Shown here: positions 16,653-30,292 of the stretch, one piece after another | Numbering within the stretch: the stretch's first letter is position 1 | How the letters are laid out: each line of letters opens with the position of its first letter | Source: Melioribacter roseus | Lineage (GTDB): Bacteria > Bacteroidota > Ignavibacteria > Ignavibacteriales > Melioribacteraceae | Reading direction: 5' to 3' | Length of the DNA: 64,000 bases | Assembly: GCA_020726285.1 (NCBI GenBank) | Contig: DYSW01000001.1 | Coordinates: 1-64,000 of the forward strand | Translations under genes and position numbers: made by a program | The notes under the pieces: model-generated | Seen by the model: only the letters and a program-made list of their open reading frames with translations | Told to the model about the DNA's origin: nothing | Databases searched by the model: none

Positions 16653-19486
16653 AAACAATTCTAAAAATTGCGGGTTTAACTTTCTTCTATTTTGTGTTGA
16701 TTTTTATTCTAAAGGATATTAACCTAGAAAACCACTTTTTTGATTCAACTTACTTTTCCACCACTTTTCTTTTCGCCTTAATTGGAAAACCAATTTCGCT
16801 GTTTATAACCACGATTTTTGGACTTTTGCTATTGTCGTTACTTAATAAAAAAGAATTATTTCCATTAACCAAGAAACACACAGAAAAATTCTGGTTGAAA
16901 AGCATAATGTTCATCGTTATTGCCTTTTTCTTTATAATCTTATTAAGATTATTTGGGGCAACACTTAAAAGCATTATTTTTGATTCAAAATATCAACTTT
17001 TCAACACATCTTTCAATTTACTGGATTTTTTTAATATAATATTTGTCCTCAATTTACTTGGAATTTCCTTCTTTTTTACTTTCCTTTTAATCAAAACAGC
17101 AAATTTCTCGAAGCAGATTTTTACTTCAAACAAATCATTTTTCGTTGGAATCGCATTTTTCATCATGCTTCTTATTTTTCACATATTAATTGAGAAATTC
17201 TTCCCACTTCACGAAATTAATATTTTTAGCAAATTTTTTATTTCGTTGCTAATTATCATTATAGTTTTTGGATTTGGGAAAGCGAATAAATTGATATTTT
17301 CGACTCTTTTTTTATCATCATTCATATCTCTTTTAATATTGAATGAACATAATTCCAGCAAAGATTATAAAATATTTACTGTATTATCACATAAACTTGT
17401 CCGACCAAACAATTTTTACTTAAAAGCTATTATGCAAAACGATTTAGAAGATTTCGTCAATCAGCAAAAAAAAACAGAAAATTTAGGCGGAAATTCGGCA
17501 TTTAAAATCTGGGAAAACTCGCTTTTCCACTTGGAATCAATTGGAAATTATATTCTTGTTTATAAAAACGGGCAAATATTATCTTATTTTGAAAATAACT
17601 ACCAATTATCTGAAATGGAAAGGAAGGCTGATTTCCCGTTAAACTCAAATATTATTAAAGTTGAAAAATCGTTTTCATTTGATGGAAAAGAATTCCAAAT
17701 AGTGGTTTTCGCAAATAATTCCATTGAGAATATTTTTAATTCAACTAGTGCCGATTTTTTCAAAAATTTCTCATTTTTTCAGAATAAAATTTTTGATTTC
17801 TCACAAATATCGCTGATGATTGAAGAAGATAATAAAATTACTTTTCTTTCAGATAATTATCCTTTTCCCGAAGAAATTCAATTTCCAAAATCGAGCAAAA
17901 ATTTCTCTTTCTCAAATGGGAATTATTCTATCGTTAAAGTTCTTGAAAATGATTCAAAAACCTACACTTTTATTAAGAAAAATGACAACTTAACTGAATT
18001 TGTTTTCAAAAATTTGAAAATCTTTTTTATTCATCTTGTCGCAATATTTCTGATTTACCTAATTTTGTCCCTAATTTCACTAAAAAAATCGCCCACAATT
18101 TTCACTTTCAAATTTGTACTTGTGTTTTCGGTAATTCTTATTACTACTTTGCCGCTCGTATTTTTGGGATTTTATTTGCGGGATTTTGCGGAAGAAAAAA
18201 ATCTTGAAGCAATTGAATTCAAATTGCGAAAAAGAGCAAATCAAGTGAAAAACTACATTTTATCGGATTCTAAAAATGTTAGTCTTTCAAGAGAAAAACT
18301 CAATAAAATTCATAAAAATTTAGGAATTAATTTTTCAATTTATAACTCAAGTTATTGTATTTATAGTACTTACGAGGAATTTTACACAAACGGAATTTTA
18401 GATGATAATCTTCAAAAAAATCTATTTTTGGCGGAAAATCAGAAGATTATAAAAAATATGATTTATCAAACAAGAATTTATCACAATATTTATCATTCCT
18501 ATGTTACTGAAGTTGTTTTGGACGGACGGAAATATTTTATTGAAATAAATTCAGCTTTCAACCCAATTACAATGTCAATTTCTGCAACTGACCTTGATAT
18601 GGCTTTGATTAGCACTTATTCAATAACTGGCTTAATTATTATTTTAATGGCGATTTTTCTCGTAAATAAAATTACAAGCCCGATTTTAAGATTATCTGAA
18701 GCAACAAAAAAAATGTCAACTGGCGATTTTGATATTCAAGTTGAATCACAAAGTTTTGGCGAATTGAAAGAATTAACAAAAAATTTTAATCAAATGGCAA
18801 AACAACTTGGAACGGCACAAAGACAAATTATTCAGATGGAAAGAGAAGCAACTTGGCAAGAAATGGCTCGTCAAGTAGCACACGAAATTAAAAATCCGCT
18901 TACACCGATGAAATTGGCAATTCAGCAATTAATTGCTGTAAAAAGCGATAATTCTCCGAAATATGAAGAATATTTCGAGAAAATCACTTCAACATTACTC
19001 AAACAAATCGAAACATTACGCAAGATTGCGGACGAATTTTCAACTTTTGCTAAAATGCCGAGTGTAAAAGTTCAGAATGTAAACTTATCTCAAATTTTAA
19101 AAGATGTAAAAAATTTATACTCTGGTGTTTCAATCACATTTGAAAATATGGAATCTGATTTGTTTGTCGCTTCAGATAAGGAATATCTTCCCCGAGTTTT
19201 TATAAATCTAATTAAAAACGCAAAGGAAAGTTCGGCAAAGAAAATTATCATTTCAATTGAGAGAAAAATTGACTTCACTTTAGTACGAATTTGGAACAAC
19301 GGGGAAAAAATTGATAATGAAAATTTTAATAAGATTTTCAACAAAAATTTCTCGACAAAAGAAAAGGGAATGGGTTTAGGATTATTTTTGAGTAAACAGT
19401 TTTTGGAAAATACTGAATCTGATATTTTTCTTGTGGAATCGAATGAAAATGGTACTATTTTCGAGGTAAAATTAAAAAATGAGTGA
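16649..19486 (+). CDS. Large membrane histidine kinase, NtrY-like
   Basis: The product (945 aa) starts with a multi-spanning region (about 5-230), then an extracytoplasmic part, membrane segments near 455-510 and 645-670, and a HAMP linker (about 672-725). The kinase core follows: ATWQEMARQVAHEIKNPLTP with phospho-acceptor His745, an N box at NLIKNAKE and the glycine box KGMGLGLFL. The HEIKNPLTP form and HAMP are typical of NtrY-type kinases. No response regulator is adjacent, so it is an orphan here. The start is a TTG overlapping the upstream TGA; the first plausible ATG lies further inside. The ligand cannot be told from sequence. Confidence 0.8.
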   Translation: MKTILKIAGLTFFYFVLIFILKDINLENHFFDSTYFSTTFLFALIGKPISLFITTIFGLLLLSLLNKKELFPLTKKHTEKFWLKSIMFIVIAFFFIILLRLFGATLKSIIFDSKYQLFNTSFNLLDFFNIIFVLNLLGISFFFTFLLIKTANFSKQIFTSNKSFFVGIAFFIMLLIFHILIEKFFPLHEINIFSKFFISLLIIIIVFGFGKANKLIFSTLFLSSFISLLILNEHNSSKDYKIFTVLSHKLVRPNNFYLKAIMQNDLEDFVNQQKKTENLGGNSAFKIWENSLFHLESIGNYILVYKNGQILSYFENNYQLSEMERKADFPLNSNIIKVEKSFSFDGKEFQIVVFANNSIENIFNSTSADFFKNFSFFQNKIFDFSQISLMIEEDNKITFLSDNYPFPEEIQFPKSSKNFSFSNGNYSIVKVLENDSKTYTFIKKNDNLTEFVFKNLKIFFIHLVAIFLIYLILSLISLKKSPTIFTFKFVLVFSVILITTLPLVFLGFYLRDFAEEKNLEAIEFKLRKRANQVKNYILSDSKNVSLSREKLNKIHKNLGINFSIYNSSYCIYSTYEEFYTNGILDDNLQKNLFLAENQKIIKNMIYQTRIYHNIYHSYVTEVVLDGRKYFIEINSAFNPITMSISATDLDMALISTYSITGLIIILMAIFLVNKITSPILRLSEATKKMSTGDFDIQVESQSFGELKELTKNFNQMAKQLGTAQRQIIQMEREATWQEMARQVAHEIKNPLTPMKLAIQQLIAVKSDNSPKYEEYFEKITSTLLKQIETLRKIADEFSTFAKMPSVKVQNVNLSQILKDVKNLYSGVSITFENMESDLFVASDKEYLPRVFINLIKNAKESSAKKIIISIERKIDFTLVRIWNNGEKIDNENFNKIFNKNFSTKEKGMGLGLFLSKQFLENTESDIFLVESNENGTIFEVKLKNE

Positions 19487-22400
19487 ACTTACAACTTACC
19501 AGAAAGCCGCACTAAATTATAAAAATCACATTGCACTTACTGCAAACGCTGGCTCGGGAAAAACATTTCTCTTTGCTAAAAGATTTGTTAACATTGCCGA
19601 ATTTGAAAATCCGACACTTGATAGAATTATTGCAATTACTTTTACGGATAAAGCCGCAAGTGAACTTTATGTAAAAATTTCCCGCGAAATTCAAGAAAGA
19701 ATTTTGAATTCTGAAAGTCCTGAAGAAAGATTCAAATTCAAAGAAATGAGAAAACACTTGGTTTCGGCAAATATTTCAACAATTCATTCGTTTTGCACGG
19801 AAATATTGCGAGAATATGCTCCACAAGCAAATATTGATACTAACTTTACAACTGTTGATGAAACCATTTCTGGCGAATTGATCTCGCAATCTTTTGAAAC
19901 AATTTACGAAAATGAGATTGCTTTCGGGAATGAAAATCTAAAAGTACTTCTGAGATATTTCCAAAACAAGACTACTTTGAAACAAGCAATTGTAAATGCA
20001 ATCAAAAAAAGAAGAACAATTGGAAAAATTAAACAGGAATTTTATTCGAAATCTGATACAAAATCAATAATTCTTGAAAAATTTGAGAAATACTTTAACG
20101 ATATATTTTCTTCAAAGATTGATGAAATAGTTCATTTGCTAAATGAAGTAAGTGCAGAATTTCTATCAGAAAAGCCTAAAAATAATAATGCTCAGAAAAT
20201 GAATTCGTGGCTAAACAATTTTCCCACAAATGGCGAACTCTTCGAAAAATTGAAATATCTATTGATGAGTGATTTTTACAGCTCATTTTTAACTTTGAAA
20301 AAGGATGTTAGTAGTGAAGTTGCAAAAACACTTACAAATCCAGAAGAAAAATCTAAGAAAATTACTGAATTTTATTCAGCAGTAAGTAATTTGAAAATAA
20401 GCAAAAAGGATGAAAATCTTGATTCTCTAATTTTATTAAACTCGTCTTTTCTTAGTTTTTTTGATAAAATATTATCTGTTTATACTGAAAAAAAGCGAGA
20501 AAATTCATTTTTAGATTTTGAAGATTTAATTCTAAACTCAGAATTTGTAATCTCTCAAAAGGAAATTCAAGCGGAATTAAGCGAAAAATTCAAATTTATA
20601 ATGATTGATGAATTCCAAGATACAAACGAATCGCAAGTTGAAATATTTTTGCCGATTTTGGAATATCTGAAGAAAGGAAATTTGTTTGTTGTTGGCGATG
20701 AAAAGCAAAGTATTTATATGTTCAATAATGCAGAACTTGAAATTTTTGCAGACACTAAAACAAATGTTTCTGCCAATTTCGGACAAGTTTTGGAACTTCC
20801 ACATAGTTTTAGGTTGGCTCCGAATTTAGCATTTTTCACAAATATACTTTTCGCCGAAATATTTAAAAATCCAAAGCCAATTTTTAATGAAGTTGAGTAC
20901 AATAAAATGGTTTCAACTCGGCCAAAATCAGAGAAAGGTAAATTGGAATTTTTGTTGATAGAAAACGATTCTGAATTATCAGAAGCTGAAATAATTGCGA
21001 GAAAAATTAAATCAATTGTTTTAAATGAGAATGCAAAATTCGATGAGTTTGGAATTCTTGTTTACAAGAATAGTTTTGTTGGCGAACTGGAAAGAGTTTT
21101 TCAACTATCCAAAATTCCATATTCAATTATTGGTGGACAAGGATTTTATCAAGAAACGGTAATAACCGATATTAAAAATTATTTTTCTTTTTTACTTTCG
21201 CCCGAAGATGATTTTTCGCTTGTTGCAATTTTACGCTCGCCATTTTTTCTCTTTGAAGATCGCTTAATTTTGGAAATATTTGCACAAAGTGGCAATTCTT
21301 TCTGGCAAAAGTTAATGGATTTTCATACTGAAAGTGAAATTGTTGTAAATACAAAGAAAATTCTTAAAAAGCATGTTGAAATGGCAGATTTTTTGGAGCC
21401 ACTTTCGCTAATTAAAATTGTTTTGGAAGATAGTGGATTTTGGGGTTTGGTTTCAGCTTCAAAGAATGGAAATCAGAATATCGCAAATCTCAAAAAATTC
21501 ATCTCAATTTCACTATCAAAAATAGGCAACGAAATTAGCACTTTGTTCGATTTCATTGAATTTCTTGATCATTCTATCAAAAAAGTAGAAGAAAGTAATG
21601 CCGAACTGTTTGAATCTGAAAATAAAGTGCAAATTCTTACAATTCATAAAGCAAAAGGGTTGGATTTCAAACGAGTATTTCTTTATAAAATGAATGCTAA
21701 ATTGAATAAAAATTCAGCAAATTCTAATGAAATATTTATTGATAAAACTTTTGGTTTGATGGCAAAATCACCTTCAGCAAATTATTTTGATGAATATCTA
21801 ACTTCTTCTATTTATTGGATTTATAAATATTACGATAAGCAAAAGCATGAAGCAGAATTTAAACGATTGCTTTATGTTGCAATTACGCGTGCAAAAGATG
21901 AATTGTATATTTCCGCAAAATTGAACAAGCCAAATAAAGATAACATTGTGAAAAATGATGGCTTTTTCAAAATGATTTTAGAAGGTTTGGGAATTTCGGA
22001 AACTGACTTGCCGTTTGCCAAAAATGGAAATCTTGATTTTATCAATTTGGAGAAAAATGAGATTTATCAAGATTCAATTGAAATGGTGATTAATAAATCA
22101 GAAATAATTGATGAAGTAATTACGGACGAAGAAAAATCTGAAGAAGTTGTTAGAAAAGAAAATTTAACATTCCCTTTAAAGGATTTTGAGAAAAATGAAG
22201 TGATTTCTGCTTCGAAAATTTCATATTTTTTGCAATGTCCAAGAAAATATGAACTTACTTACGAGCTTGGTTTAGGAAAATTGCAAGGTTTATTAAATTC
22301 AAAAGTTGAGTTTGAATACTCAAGCGAACAAAATGAAGACGAACAAATCCCATCGAATTTAATTGGAACGATTTTGCACAAAATAATGGAATTGAATGTT

Positions 22401-22964
22401 CTGAATATCGAGCAAAAATCGGAAATTGAAGAAGTAATTGGTCAGTTTACAAATGATTTGAATCTGGGAAAATCAATTTTTGAAGAAATCTTACCGATTT
22501 TGAATAATTTTTTCAATTCAAAAGAATATAGTGTAATTCAAAATGGACAAGAATTTTGGAATGAAAAGGAAATCTACATTAAAGAAAATGATTATTTTTT
22601 ATATGGAATAATTGATAAAATAATTCGATATAAAGAAAAAATTTTGATTATTGATTACAAATCTGATAGAAATATCGAGCAAAAATATTTGCAAAAATTT
22701 GAACAATATCTACCGCAACTTAAGTTCTATTCATATTTGATATACAAACTTTTTGAAAATGTAAATAGTGTTGAAGCTCAGTTACTATTTTTCAGAAAAC
22801 CGGAATTGAGCCAAAAAAAAATATTTACTAAAACTGAAATTCTGGAATTTGGGAAAGAAATTGCCGAAATCGTTCATAAAATTAGAAATAAGAATTATGA
22901 CGCAAATTACAATTTCTGCCCAAATTGTCCATTTTTTTCAAATAATAAGTGTATTGTTGATTAA
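19479..22964 (+). CDS. UvrD/RecB-like helicase with Fe-S PD-(D/E)XK nuclease (AddA-like)
   Basis: The product (1161 aa) is a superfamily 1A helicase: ANAGSGKTFLFAKR (Walker A), ITFTDKAASEL, MIDEFQDTN (Walker B), LTIHKAKGLDFKRV and YVAITRAKDELYI. The C-terminal domain is a RecB-type nuclease: GTILHKIMELN, YGIIDKII and LIIDYKSD. Four cysteines, Cys920 and Cys1147/1150/1158 (CPNC with a final C), have the staple spacing that binds a 4Fe-4S cluster in AddB and Cas4-type nucleases. It probably processes double-strand breaks. There is no AddB or RecC/D neighbour. It overlaps the kinase gene by 8 bases. Confidence 0.85.
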   Translation: MSELTTYQKAALNYKNHIALTANAGSGKTFLFAKRFVNIAEFENPTLDRIIAITFTDKAASELYVKISREIQERILNSESPEERFKFKEMRKHLVSANISTIHSFCTEILREYAPQANIDTNFTTVDETISGELISQSFETIYENEIAFGNENLKVLLRYFQNKTTLKQAIVNAIKKRRTIGKIKQEFYSKSDTKSIILEKFEKYFNDIFSSKIDEIVHLLNEVSAEFLSEKPKNNNAQKMNSWLNNFPTNGELFEKLKYLLMSDFYSSFLTLKKDVSSEVAKTLTNPEEKSKKITEFYSAVSNLKISKKDENLDSLILLNSSFLSFFDKILSVYTEKKRENSFLDFEDLILNSEFVISQKEIQAELSEKFKFIMIDEFQDTNESQVEIFLPILEYLKKGNLFVVGDEKQSIYMFNNAELEIFADTKTNVSANFGQVLELPHSFRLAPNLAFFTNILFAEIFKNPKPIFNEVEYNKMVSTRPKSEKGKLEFLLIENDSELSEAEIIARKIKSIVLNENAKFDEFGILVYKNSFVGELERVFQLSKIPYSIIGGQGFYQETVITDIKNYFSFLLSPEDDFSLVAILRSPFFLFEDRLILEIFAQSGNSFWQKLMDFHTESEIVVNTKKILKKHVEMADFLEPLSLIKIVLEDSGFWGLVSASKNGNQNIANLKKFISISLSKIGNEISTLFDFIEFLDHSIKKVEESNAELFESENKVQILTIHKAKGLDFKRVFLYKMNAKLNKNSANSNEIFIDKTFGLMAKSPSANYFDEYLTSSIYWIYKYYDKQKHEAEFKRLLYVAITRAKDELYISAKLNKPNKDNIVKNDGFFKMILEGLGISETDLPFAKNGNLDFINLEKNEIYQDSIEMVINKSEIIDEVITDEEKSEEVVRKENLTFPLKDFEKNEVISASKISYFLQCPRKYELTYELGLGKLQGLLNSKVEFEYSSEQNEDEQIPSNLIGTILHKIMELNVLNIEQKSEIEEVIGQFTNDLNLGKSIFEEILPILNNFFNSKEYSVIQNGQEFWNEKEIYIKENDYFLYGIIDKIIRYKEKILIIDYKSDRNIEQKYLQKFEQYLPQLKFYSYLIYKLFENVNSVEAQLLFFRKPELSQKKIFTKTEILEFGKEIAEIVHKIRNKNYDANYNFCPNCPFFSNNKCIVD

Positions 22965-23022
22965 AATCACAACTGAATATCTTAAAAATCATATTTATTT
23001 TTATTAAAATATTGGAGAGAAA

Positions 23023-24069
23023 ATGAAAAATTTACAAACAATTATTGCCTTATATTTAGTTTTTACCGTTCTTCCAGCACAAAATGCTTCTGATTATTTC
23101 CCAAATAATTTTGGTTATACTTGGAAATACGAAATCGAAACTCTAGATACATTAAACGAAGTAATTCCCGAATATACATTTTATGAATTGGACAGCTTGG
23201 AGAGTGTAATTTTTTATAATGATAAAGATGCGAACTTGATTTTATCCAAAACCGGAAATTTGGAATCAATTAATTTGTTACCTTATGTCGATTCAAATTA
23301 TGTCGCTTTGGAATCAGATTTAGCAAATATTTATGTTGGAAATTTGCTTGAAGATTTGCCAAGTGAATATTCTGGAGATTTTTCTCAATTTTTTGGTTGG
23401 TATGCAATTTATGATTTCAATTCAAATGTAAACGTTCCCCGACAAATCTTTTCTTTCGACACAACAATTACGATTGATTCTGTAGACGTTCCGCTAAGAT
23501 TTACTGTTGAAACGAAACGGTTATCAAATGAAAATCTTGAAACTGAAATTGGAAATTTTACTTGCAAAAAGTTTGAAGTTTCAGTAAATGTTTATTATTT
23601 AACAATAATTCCCATAAAATTATTTAGTATTCAGACTTATTATTGGCTTGCACCAGAAAATTGGATTGTTTTGGAGTATCGAGAATCATTTTATTCTTTA
23701 AGCGAAGAATTTGGTTTGCCGCCCCTTTACATTCCAGGTTATAGAAAAACAATTTTATCTGACTTTCCTTCAGTTGGAATTGGTGTGAACTCAAATGAAA
23801 TTCCAGAAAAATTTGTTTTAAGCCAGAATTACCCAAATCCGTTCAATCCAAGTACAAAAATTGCATTTTCAATTCCTACTACTGGAAATGTGAAATTAGT
23901 TGTATTTAATTCACTCGGTCAGCAAGTTGCCGAATTAGTGAACAAACAACTTATTTCTGGTCAATACGAAATTGATTTTACAGCAACTAATCTACCAAGT
24001 GGAATTTATTTCTATAAATTATCGTCTGAAAATTATTCTGAAACAAAAAAAATGATTTTAGTTAAATAA
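23023..24069 (+). CDS. Secreted protein with type IX (Por) sorting domain
   Basis: The product (348 aa) has a signal peptide ending near LPAQN and a beta-rich middle part (about 25-255) that I do not recognise. The C-terminal domain of about 75 residues is a type A sorting signal: NYPNPFNPSTKI, VKLVVFNSLGQQV, YEIDFTATNLPSGIYFYKL and KKMILVK. Such proteins cross the outer membrane through the Por system and are attached to or released from the surface. It is a single gene with GGAG before the ATG and its own terminator. Confidence 0.88.
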   Translation: MKNLQTIIALYLVFTVLPAQNASDYFPNNFGYTWKYEIETLDTLNEVIPEYTFYELDSLESVIFYNDKDANLILSKTGNLESINLLPYVDSNYVALESDLANIYVGNLLEDLPSEYSGDFSQFFGWYAIYDFNSNVNVPRQIFSFDTTITIDSVDVPLRFTVETKRLSNENLETEIGNFTCKKFEVSVNVYYLTIIPIKLFSIQTYYWLAPENWIVLEYRESFYSLSEEFGLPPLYIPGYRKTILSDFPSVGIGVNSNEIPEKFVLSQNYPNPFNPSTKIAFSIPTTGNVKLVVFNSLGQQVAELVNKQLISGQYEIDFTATNLPSGIYFYKLSSENYSETKKMILVK

Positions 24070-24078
24070 ATTTAGTTT

Positions 24079-24107
24079 AACCCGCAATCTCAAAAATTGC
24101 GGGTTTT
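24079..24107 (+). terminator. Rho-independent terminator after the type IX cargo gene
   Basis: AACCCGCAAT (24079-24088) pairs with ATTGCGGGTT (24096-24105) around a 7-nt loop, and the stem runs into TTTT. It begins 9 bases after the stop codon. The remaining bases to 24206 hold no further gene or recognisable promoter. Confidence 0.88.
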
Positions 24108-24206
24108 CCTTCAATTTCTCCACAATTTCCTCTTTCAATTCAAATAGAATTTCATCTTTATTTTATTATTTTAGACTTCTGAAATAATATAGATGATATC
24201 GAACTA

Positions 24207-25573
24207 ATGAACGAAGAGAATAATAATAATTACGACAATAATGTGTTTTATGGTCCGCGTGGCTTGGCTATAAAAATATTAAATAGAATTGACCGAACTG
24301 ATGCTTATCTTGATAAATTAATTGATGTTGAATTAAAAAGAAATGAATTAAACGGCAAAGACAAAGCCTTACTTTTTGAATTAGTTCACGGTGTAATTCG
24401 TTGGATGTTGAGATTGGATTGGGTTTTAACAGGTTTTTTTAAGGGACAATATGCCAAAAGTATTCCGGATATTAAAAATGGGTTGCGAGTTGCAGTATAT
24501 CAAATCCTATTTCTTGATAAAATTCCAGATTATGCGGCAGTTGACCAAACAGTTGAATATATCAAAAAATTGCAAGGGCAAAAAGCTGCAAATCAAGCAA
24601 ATGCAGTTTTACGAAGCATTATTCGAAGCAAAGATAATATTAGTTATCCAAGTGAAGAAAATAATCCAGTTTATTACTTAAGCAATTATTATTCTCATCC
24701 GCTGTGGATGATAAAAAGGTGGACAAAACGTTTTGGTTTTGAATTCACCGAAGAATTGGTAAAAGCAAATAACCGCAGACCAAAAATTACAATTCGTGTA
24801 AATAATCTGAAATCAAACAAAACGGAATTGAAGCAATTATTAGAATCAGTAAATCTCGTGTTCTCTGAAGGGAAATATTTGCCAGATTATTTTGTTCTTG
24901 AATCTCAGTCTAATATAACTGATTGGGAGTATTTCAAAAAGGGATTTTTTACAATTCAAGATGAAAGCACAGGCTTGCCATGTTCTTTGCTTGATGTAAA
25001 AAGTACAGATAGAATTTTGGATATGTGTGCCGCTCCTGGTGGGAAAACTGCATTATTGGCTGAAATATCAAAAAATCAAGCCGAAATAACTGCACTTGAT
25101 AAATATGAAAGTCGGCTGAAAGTACTAGAAAAAAATCTAACTCGACTTGGAATTGAAAATGTTAAAATGGTTATAGTAGATGCTCTTGAATTTGAAGATG
25201 CACAAGGTTTCGATAAAATCTTAATTGACGCACCTTGTTCTGGTTTGGGAACATTAGCAAAAAAGCCAGATATTAAATGGAAACGTGAATTTATGCACGT
25301 AAAGCAATTAAATCCTTTGCAATTAGATTTGCTACGAAAAGCCTCGAAGTTGGTGAAAGTTGATGGAAATATTGTTTACAGCACTTGTACAATTGAACCG
25401 GAAGAAAATTGGGAAATTATTCAACAGTTTTTAGATGAAAATCTTGATTTTGAGATTGTGGACGCAAAATCAATTTTTACTGAAGAATTAGTAAATGAAA
25501 TAGGTTTCGTGGAAACTTTTCCTAACAAACATGGAATAGACGGTTCGTTTGCTGTAAAATTAAGGAGAAAAAA

Positions 25574-25577
<4 letters not shown>
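24207..25577 (+). CDS. rsmB: 16S rRNA m5C967 methyltransferase
   Basis: RsmB methylates C5 of a cytosine in 16S rRNA using S-adenosylmethionine. The protein (456 aa) has an N-terminal NusB-like RNA-binding domain (about 10-150), and a Rossmann methyltransferase domain: ILDMCAAPGGKTALLAE (cofactor loop), IDAPCSGLGT with Cys344, and VYSTCTIEPEEN with the nucleophile Cys394. The two-cysteine arrangement is the mark of m5C RNA methyltransferases. It is the first gene of a coupled run, and its stop overlaps the next start (ATGA). Confidence 0.95.
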
Positions 25578-28925
<3,348 letters not shown>

Positions 28926-28939
28926 AGTGTGAGAATAAA

Positions 28940-29293
28940 ATGGAAGATTTTTTTAATTACGAAATAAAAAGACAAAATGACGTTGTAATTTTCAAAGTTG
29001 CTGAAAAAAGATTTGATTCAGAAATTGCAGGTTTGGTAAAAGCCGAATTAACCATTCTCTTGAATGCTGAAGAAGTTAAGAAACTAATCTTTGATTTGGA
29101 AGAAGTTGAATATTGCGATAGTTCAGGTTTGAGTGCAATTCTTCTTGCTTTTAGAACTATTAAAACAGAAGGTGGAGAAATTAGATTAGTTAACTTAAAT
29201 AGACACGTAAGAACTTTGATTGAAATATCTCAATTAGATAGAGTGTTAAAAATCTCTGAATCTGTTCCAACAGCAATTAGTGAAATGAATTAA
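28940..29293 (+). CDS. STAS-domain anti-sigma-factor-antagonist-like protein
   Basis: The product (117 aa) is a single STAS domain. YCDSSGLSAILLAF (from 58) has the phosphorylatable serine (Ser61) after Asp60, as in SpoIIAA/RsbV. Such proteins release a sigma factor or another partner when not phosphorylated. No RsbW-type kinase, PP2C phosphatase or sigma factor gene is adjacent, so the partner is unknown. It closes the rsmB-ligA run. Confidence 0.85.
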   Translation: MEDFFNYEIKRQNDVVIFKVAEKRFDSEIAGLVKAELTILLNAEEVKKLIFDLEEVEYCDSSGLSAILLAFRTIKTEGGEIRLVNLNRHVRTLIEISQLDRVLKISESVPTAISEMN

Positions 29294-29317
29294 CAAATTA
29301 AACAAAATTATTAAAAA

Positions 29318-29357
29318 GTTATCTTATCCTAATAAGATAACAAGTTTCATCTTTTTT
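29318..29357 (+). terminator. Possible terminator after the STAS gene
   Basis: GTTATCTTAT (29318-29327) and ATAAGATAAC (29332-29341) form a perfect 10-bp stem with a CCTA loop, 24 bases after the STAS stop codon. The T-run begins about 9 bases beyond the stem, further than usual, so termination is plausible but weak. An operator role for this symmetric site is an alternative. Confidence 0.45.
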
Positions 29358-29448
29358 TGTATTTTCAAGGGAATATTTCAATTTTTTATTGGTTTTGAGT
29401 GTTTATTTTAAAATCTATAGTAAATACTTAATAAGTAAGGATAATTAA

Positions 29449-30291
29449 ATGCTTGACAATTTTAGATTAAAAAATTTAAGATTAATTGTTTTTGATTTAG
29501 ATGGTACATTGTTAAATGATAAAGGTGAAATCACAAACAATACGAAAATATTAATTTCAAAACTACGCGAAAAAGGAGTTCGATTTAGTTTTGCAAGTGG
29601 AAGATTACATAGTGCGTTAGTTAAATATGCTAATGAACTTAATTTAGCAACACCACTCATTTCTCTTGATGGTTCGTTAATCAAAAGTATAGATAACAAA
29701 CAAGTTATTTTTGAATCTCCAATTCCCAAAAGGTATGTTAAAAAGGCAGTAAAATTGTGCGAACAAACTTTGTCAAATTATGCTCTTTGCCATGGTGATG
29801 CAATTTATTACACGGATAATAACTCGATAATTCCAGAGTTATTAGAAAAATATGGTGCCATTTACAGAGAAGTGCATAGTTTGGATGAATATTTAGATAA
29901 CACACTTGAAATTGTTGTTGCGGGCGACCAAAAAAGTAACATTAAGTTTATCGAAGATAAAATGACTTTCCCAAATAGTTTTGGTTTAACTTCTTCCTAT
30001 TATAAATCGCATATTTATGGCGGATTATATTATCTTGAAATAAGAAAAAATAGCTCATCAAAAGGTGATGGATTAAAGAAATTATGCAAGCATTTGGGAA
30101 TTACATGGCAAAATTCAGCCGTTGTTGGCGATTGGTATAACGATCGCTCATTATTCGACACGAAAGCATTGAAAATTGCTGTGGCGAATGCAGTCCCAGA
30201 AATTATCAAAAAAGCCGATCACGTAACAAAAAATGATAATAATAATGAAGGAGTTGCCGAATTTTTAGAGCAAGTTCTTTTGGCAAAATAG
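29449..30291 (+). CDS. Cof-type HAD phosphatase
   Basis: The product (280 aa) has HAD motif I at IVFDLDGTLL, motif II in FASGR, motif III Lys in KGDGLKKL and motif IV at VVGDWYNDRSLF. The large cap between motifs II and III (about 80-195) is the Cof-like (class IIB) type. These enzymes dephosphorylate sugar phosphates or cofactor-related phosphates; the substrate is not predictable. The TAG stop is 1 base before the next ATG. Confidence 0.88.
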   Translation: MLDNFRLKNLRLIVFDLDGTLLNDKGEITNNTKILISKLREKGVRFSFASGRLHSALVKYANELNLATPLISLDGSLIKSIDNKQVIFESPIPKRYVKKAVKLCEQTLSNYALCHGDAIYYTDNNSIIPELLEKYGAIYREVHSLDEYLDNTLEIVVAGDQKSNIKFIEDKMTFPNSFGLTSSYYKSHIYGGLYYLEIRKNSSSKGDGLKKLCKHLGITWQNSAVVGDWYNDRSLFDTKALKIAVANAVPEIIKKADHVTKNDNNNEGVAEFLEQVLLAK

Positions 30292-30292
30292 T

